Part shown: piece after piece, positions 39,896 to 44,860 of the stretch
Layout of the letters: each line of letters opens with the position of its first letter
How positions within the stretch are numbered: position 1 is the stretch's first letter
Assembly (NCBI GenBank): GCA_003427395.1
Contig: BFEA01001010.1
Coordinates: forward strand, 74,197 to 119,056
Source of the DNA: Chara braunii
Lineage: Eukaryota > Streptophyta > Charophyceae > Charales > Characeae
DNA: 44,860 nt
Direction of reading: 5' to 3'
Program-made: the position numbers and the translations under genes
The notes under the pieces: generated by a model
What the model was told of the DNA's origin: nothing
The model's input: the letters and a program-made list of their open reading frames with translations, nothing else
The model's database searches: none

Positions 39896-40205
39896 TTTTG
39901 GGCAGTCTGAAAATCCTAAATGATCCTGAAGTGGTGAAAGCTCCGAAAACCCTGAAAACCACCTGTTTAGGCAGGCTGCATCCTGAAGTGGTGAAGTGAG
40001 AGTTTTAAGCAGTTTGAAAATCCTGAATGATCCTGAAGTGGTGAAAGGTCCGAAGACCCTGAAAACCACATATTTAGGCAGGTAGTATCCTGAAGTGGTG
40101 AAGGGTGTCCTGAAGTGGTGAAAGGTTCGAATACCCTGAAAACCACTTGTTTAGGCAAGCTACATCCTGAAGTATTGAAAGGTATCCTGAAGTGGTGATG
40201 AAAAA
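39896..40205. repeat. Minisatellite anchored on CCTGAAGTGGTGAA
   Basis: Seven units begin with CCTGAAGTGGTGAA or close variants, alternating between long (about 50-57 bases, with ACCCTGAAAACCAC and TTTAGGCAGG) and short (about 20 bases) forms. The same 14-base anchor starts the units of the minisatellite at 25.6-26.2 kb. Both arrays are followed on their right side by related sequence (ATGAAAAATA ... TTGTTAAC-TTCTC). Confidence 0.85.
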
Positions 40206-40255
40206 TACGACTGTTGTTAACCTTCTCTTTCCACATTGGCATCATCACATATGCT

Positions 40256-41477
40256 TCAATTGCGATTGCAGCCCTTCAACCAGCGCATTGTTGTCTTCCC
40301 CCTTGGACCTTTCCTTCTCCTTCGACGATGACGAATGAGGCACACGTCATCCAAGTAGCACGCAACAAATCCGATGATTGAACTTCCATAAACAAATGTG
40401 CACGTGGCTGTATTTGCGTCAACCATGTCTTTGTTTCTCTCCTTGTCATTTGTAATGAGGGCAGTCCCTATCCAGTCGTTTTTTAGCGCATGGTCAAACT
40501 TCTTCAACCCAACGTCCTCGTTGAAAGAGACTCCATAGCTTGCCCAGTCGGGGATGTGTTTGGCGTAGCCGCTGAGTGACAAGTGTGGCCTGCGGAGGTG
40601 ATCCAACACCATGTTCACAAAGTTGACAATGTGTCTGCGCTAGTGGAAAGCGTATGGCACCTCTGTGACGAGACATGGTCTCACGGTTAGCATTGCTTAG
40701 TGCCACGCCTCCTTGTGTGATCGTACATCGTCATCTCCCATGCCCATGATACACATGCACGAGGCTAGCAAAAGGCGGCGCTTGTCCTTCATTCAGTCGT
40801 TGTTTGCCTACTCCCCTGTTGGGAAGGCGCTCCAACAGACGTTATAAAATCACCTCTTATTAAGCCGCCATGTCGTTATCCTCGGGCCTGAGTTCGATCT
40901 TACCCCGATAGACCACAGCGGTATATGCATCCCCAGCTACAAACTATAATAAACGACCGTGGGGTAGACCACCTCCGACCGCTCCATGTAGTGCCACATT
41001 TCCCTTGCCACATCCGTAGCATAGACTGCGGGATGTATGACTTGGCGTATGTGAAGTCTTTTGACCGCGAGGTAGACTTGATAATCCAGTCGTGGATTTC
41101 CCTTATGATGGTCACATTCGCTCTGCTACTCCCTCGTAAAATGATATTTTTTTTAGTGTCAGGCCGACAATCTCAAAGGGCCACACGTCGTTAGGCACGA
41201 ACATATTAAGTGTCGTTGGGGGAGTGGCTTCTACCTCACCATTGGCAAGGGCGATGAAGTACTTCGTTGTGCTGTGGATGATGCAAGTGATGTGCCGCCA
41301 GGATCCCGTTGTCCAGAATGACTTCGCCAAGTGCTTGCCAACATCCACTTTGCACTTTTTGTTGATCAATGGCTCATTGTCATTATTGTCAAAGGGTATG
41401 CGCTCCCGCTGTTGGAGGGCCCGACATTCTGGCCCTCCGCGGTGTGTCAAATTTGCCACGTCAGGTTTAATGTTCAA
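40256..41477 (-). pseudogene. Frameshifted unknown gene on the minus strand
   Basis: Reading 41477 to 40256, protein-like segments occur in three frames: 41477-41112 (HLAKSFWTTGSWRHITC, NGEVEATPPTTLNMFVPNDV), 41115-40900 (REIHDWIIKSTSRSKDFTY), and 40618-40256 (HLRRPHLSLSGYAKHIPDW, VDANTATCTFVYGSSIIG). Between them, stretches such as LLLASCMCIMGMGDDDVRSH (about 40790-40715) continue with an in-frame stop. Segments abut with shifts rather than splice sites, so this is a decayed coding sequence of about 400 codons. The C-terminus is basic (RHRRRRRKGPRGK). The family is not recognised; a multi-copy transposon-associated gene is the likeliest origin. Confidence 0.5.
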
Positions 41478-44434
41478 GCCTGCGGGGTAAAAAATACCCC
41501 ATTAGCATAATCAAAGGGAACCGCAGCCCAGTCCGATTTGCTTCACGGTAAGAGGTTGCGCTGCGGGACAGAGGAGAGTTTAGTGCACATATTAGCCTTG
41601 ATAATAAATAAAATAAAAATAATAATAATAAAAGAGGTCGGTCTAACTGGCGGCGGTACTCACGTTCGCGAGGCTTGGATCCAGACCAGAGGGTCCCTGT
41701 CGGGGCTGTATTTCTGTAGTCGGGTCTGGAAACAAGCTCCACCAGCGGGACTGCCATACCTGGAATAAGCGCCAACGGTAGTACCGTCGGACCTGATCTA
41801 CTTAGGTAGTACCTTCCTTGTTTCCACGAGCGTGTACGTGCGTGCTCAGGTGCCACTCGTCAATGGGCACAGCAGCCAACTGTCGGCCCAAGGAAACGGT
41901 CACTTGGCCATTACAAAAGGGACCAGGGTTTTACTTTTGGGGTTCAGTCTCGACATGTACGCAAGGCGAGCAGCGAGCGAGACTTGTCGGGCAGCCAAAA
42001 ACAAGCGTAAGTGTCTGCAAACAAGGATGCAACTCATCTCATGTGTGACCAGCCCAACTCAAGAGGTTGAGCTTTATAAGCTTTCTAATGTTATCAACAT
42101 TTTGCTATGATTGAAGAAGCAAACATCAGTGCTAAGGTTGATTACCTGATGGCAGATGCCCGCATCCTTTTGATACTCGAAGAGTTGTCCTCATGGGACT
42201 TCTCAGCCATCGCCGCACAACACAGGGGATCTCCCCTCTCATTGATTATGAGTTTGTTTGGCAGGAAAAAACGAGCGTCGAAAGGCGAAGGAGGAGTTGT
42301 GATCAACTAGCTGCTTGTACCACTAATGATCGTGAAAGAGTATGCTCATCGAGTACTCGTGTGCCTTTGTGCTACCTACACACTTGTTCTTTCTTTACTA
42401 TAAAAAGTCGCAGAACACTCGTCCAGTGGGCTCAATATTCCTCTTATTGCTTAGCGAAGACAGACCCATGCTAGCACGGACGAGGTCGTTAACCTCTTCT
42501 AGGACGAAAGCGGTGCAAAGAATGGTGGGATAGGTACCGAGGTGTTAGCGGGGGATAGGTAATCAAACCAAATCGACAGCGGGAAATGCGCTGATTTGTT
42601 CCAGATACGTTATTCAAGCAGGCTGGTCAATCCAAATGAGTCCCAATATTAAAAAAAATATTTATGAATTCGGTGCAAGGTCGAGCCAGATCTGAGTGAT
42701 TACTCAGGCACGTTGGATTTTTCAGCAAAATATGAGGATTAATTTTGAATGCCCTTGGGCATAATCAACGAACAGGTGCGCTCAAATACTCTGTTTAAAA
42801 CGCAAATATGATTTTGAGATGCATATGGCTATAATATGTGGGTGGTACATTTGATTTCCTAACTACCAACAATCTGCGGCCAATTAGAGAGCAATATTTT
42901 GCCCTTAACGTACTGGCTGCTCAAAGATTATTACCCATTTTGCGGCATATTAACACGTCTCTGTTGGCCAATCACAAGCGGCGTTAGCTCACAACCCTTA
43001 GTCCTCGCTCCTCTCGTGCTTGAAACGGTGTCATGTTGAGGCGATCCTTGTAGATGAGTGAGAGAGTGGCTATGTGGATTCTTACGAGCCTTATGATAAG
43101 GATAACTTCATATGTGGACTCATACAGCGAGTTCCTCGTCATGGTAGAAATGATCAATACAATACGAAACAATCACCCTATGTTCGTGATGGTTGAATGT
43201 GCCTGACTCGTCACCTACACGTCATTTGTGTAGAAAAAAAAGTTTTCTGCAACTTGGGAAACGGAATGATTTTCGCGCGGATTACGAGGTTAATGGTCTG
43301 TAAAACAATATATCTCAAACTCCAAATATTTATTCAAAGATCGGACCATACACGATTTAAAAAGACCTGAAGGCGCCCGTCTACACCGTTCGGATTCGTG
43401 AATGGTTGAGTTTTAGACATAACCATGTGAAGCCCAAGGAGGGTGATGATATAAAAAAATATGGTAAATCATCTTTTGACCTATTGTGGCTGAGAGAGAG
43501 AGAGATGAGGAGAGAGAGTTTCAAGTGTATGCAACACACTCAATAGTAAACGCAGGGAGACACACATGCACTCAACTGCACGACCCATAATTCAGATAGA
43601 CAATGTGAATGAATGTGATCAAGTTTCTGGGTCTGATTCGTTCACTGTTGCGCGGCTGTGACTAGAGAGGGAGAGCAGTTGGTTGCTCTGTCTCCTCCGA
43701 GGTTGTTTCAACTGTTTTAATTATTTAATTATTTGTCTATATCTATTGAGATCCTTTTATATATATATATACATATATATATATATTCTCTCTCACCAAC
43801 CAATCACTTTAGTACCAGGCATGCCTCCAGGATATGAGATAAGTGAAAAGGAGAGATGATTAGAATCGAAGAAGATATGGAAGGAAGGAAATAAGAGGAG
43901 ATTGAATGAATGATGGAAAGGAGGAAAAAGTAGAACGGGAACGGTGATGTTCAAGTCTCCCTTTGTATGTTGGAGCTGCATGAATCCCATATAGTTGTCC
44001 ACGGTCCTGGTGCATACCAAGCGGGTACTTTGACATGTGATAAGGGTACGTTAGGCCTTGATAAGGGTGAGATAAGCTGCTAACTATGGATGAGCGAAGA
44101 GAGAACTTGCGGATGTAGCGAAATTTCAAAAATGCCACTACCCCAACTCCGAATCCCCGAAAAGCTCATCAACTTCACTTATCAATTTCACCAGTCGGCT
44201 GTTGGTTGCGTGCTAATGCACCTAGATGTGATTGAACCATACGTAAATTGTGGCACATGAGAGAGAGAGGGCATCACCCAGCCACAGACTCCAGCTCCAA
44301 GGTGGTTGTTGCATCAGGTTGTCAAGTACTTCAGTTATTTATTATTATTATTAATTTTATTCACTTATCTTATGATTTATTTATTTATTGAATATTCATC
44401 CTCGAAGCTTCGTCACATATGGTGAGACTGACCA
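41478..44434. other. Mixed region with no firmly supported gene
   Basis: A (AATA)n tract at about 41597-41632 ends a GC-richer block (41640-41860) that could be a minus-strand SINE-like retroposon tail; no clear Pol III boxes were seen. A 67-residue frame at 42107-42310 begins with ATG but has no domain. GA tracts occur at 43492-43518 and a TA tract at about 43758-43785. Confidence 0.35.
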
Positions 44435-44656
44435 ATGGAGGACTCCCAGAAACAGAGCAATACGGGGTTGGAAGAGATTTGTAAGGGGCAAGAAAGTCTG
44501 ATAAAAAAGTTATTGTACAAGGTTTTCAGGAGTGTTCGAATCAAGGGACACTGTTTCGTTTTTGGAGACCTAGCCAAAGATCAGACGTCGTCGAACTCAC
44601 AGGAACTTAGTTTTGAGCACGTTGACCGTTTGGATCTTCATTTCAACAATTCTTAG
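44435..44656 (+). CDS. Small unknown ORF
   Basis: 73 residues from ATG. Mixed polar composition (EEICKGQESLIKKLLYKVF, HCFVFGDLAKD, SFEHVDRLDLHFNNS), no low-complexity tract, no recognised domain. The ATG context (ACCAATGG) is favourable. It could be an isolated exon or chance. Confidence 0.25.
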   Translation: MEDSQKQSNTGLEEICKGQESLIKKLLYKVFRSVRIKGHCFVFGDLAKDQTSSNSQELSFEHVDRLDLHFNNS

Positions 44657-44710
44657 TTATAATTAAAAATAAATGTGCGAGCTTTAAATTCCCGGATAAA
44701 CGGTTTTCTT

Positions 44711-44860
44711 TGTAGCACTATTGAACAGGGTCTGCATAAGTCTGAACCCCGTGTTCTACTCAGAAAGGGGCTAGGTCGGGCTGCACCCCTGTGTTGTATT
44801 CAAGCAGGAAATGTGCAGGTTGCATTTCTTGGTTGTATTAAAGCAAGGAGTGAGCAGACT
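44711..44860 (+). repeat. Diverged tandem repeat of about 40 bases running off the window
   Basis: Units start near 44711, 44752, 44790 and 44829 with TGTWSTAYT or TGGTTGTATT, and share GGCTGCA/GGTTGCAT blocks. The array continues past the right edge. Confidence 0.6.

Noticed and set aside
41467-41856. 129-residue minus frame
   Set aside because: Contains a poly-Leu run from an AAT tract; more likely retroposon-derived non-coding DNA.

Overview
The window looks like nuclear DNA of a eukaryote with a large, repeat-choked genome. There are no operons or bacterial-type gene packing. There are spliceosomal snRNA retrocopies (U2, U6), tRNA-derived retroposons, hAT-type and other MITE-like elements, dozens of microsatellites, an assembly gap of 420 N, and reading frames that mostly lack a start ATG or are broken. 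The one small gene with a recognisable family (a STMP1-like mitochondrial micropeptide at 967-1158) resembles the plant form, as I recall it, so a plant-lineage genome is likely. A charophyte alga is a guess from texture only, not proven here.

Layout. 1-2.3 kb: CT microsatellite inside a duplicated 30-base unit, the STMP1-like gene, and a U2 snRNA retrocopy with A-tail and target-site duplication. 2.3-6.5 kb: hammerhead-ribozyme-like motifs, on both strands, embedded in TATG- and CA-type microsatellites, with a large double-hairpin MITE between them. 7-10.2 kb: G-box minisatellite, a second member of the same MITE family, a U6 snRNA retrocopy with a perfect 16-base target-site duplication, then several tandem duplications. 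10-19 kb: mostly non-coding, with a strongly A/C-biased + strand from about 12.4 kb, a two-copy structured repeat (13.8 and 14.4 kb), an unknown open frame (16.2-16.7 kb, minus) and a decayed unknown gene (17.6-19.0 kb). 19-24 kb: SINE-like sequence, a GT-linked repeat array around the gap, one inverted hAT-type element and a small MULE-like MITE. 25.5-29.6 kb: an approximately 81-base minisatellite, a coiled-coil frame with two late stops, and the most protein-like frame of the window, a Josephin (ataxin-3 type) deubiquitinase domain joined to two Cys/His clusters resembling RING fingers. 30-40 kb: AT-rich, with two full copies of one hAT-type MITE family with 8-base target duplications, a foldback element, a tRNA-derived SINE and one unknown small ORF. 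39.9-41.5 kb: a second minisatellite related to that at 25.6 kb, next to a frameshifted minus-strand pseudogene. 41.5 kb to the end: little that can be supported beyond a small ORF and a 40-base tandem repeat running off the edge.

The genes do not form a visible pathway. The unifying theme is retroposition and transposition: LINE-type machinery has copied small RNAs, hAT- and MULE-type transposases have moved non-autonomous elements, and short tandem cassettes have amplified. The strongest candidates for something undescribed are the microsatellite-borne hammerhead-like cassettes, the Josephin plus RING-like fusion, and the two-copy structured repeat whose hairpins change in a compensatory way.
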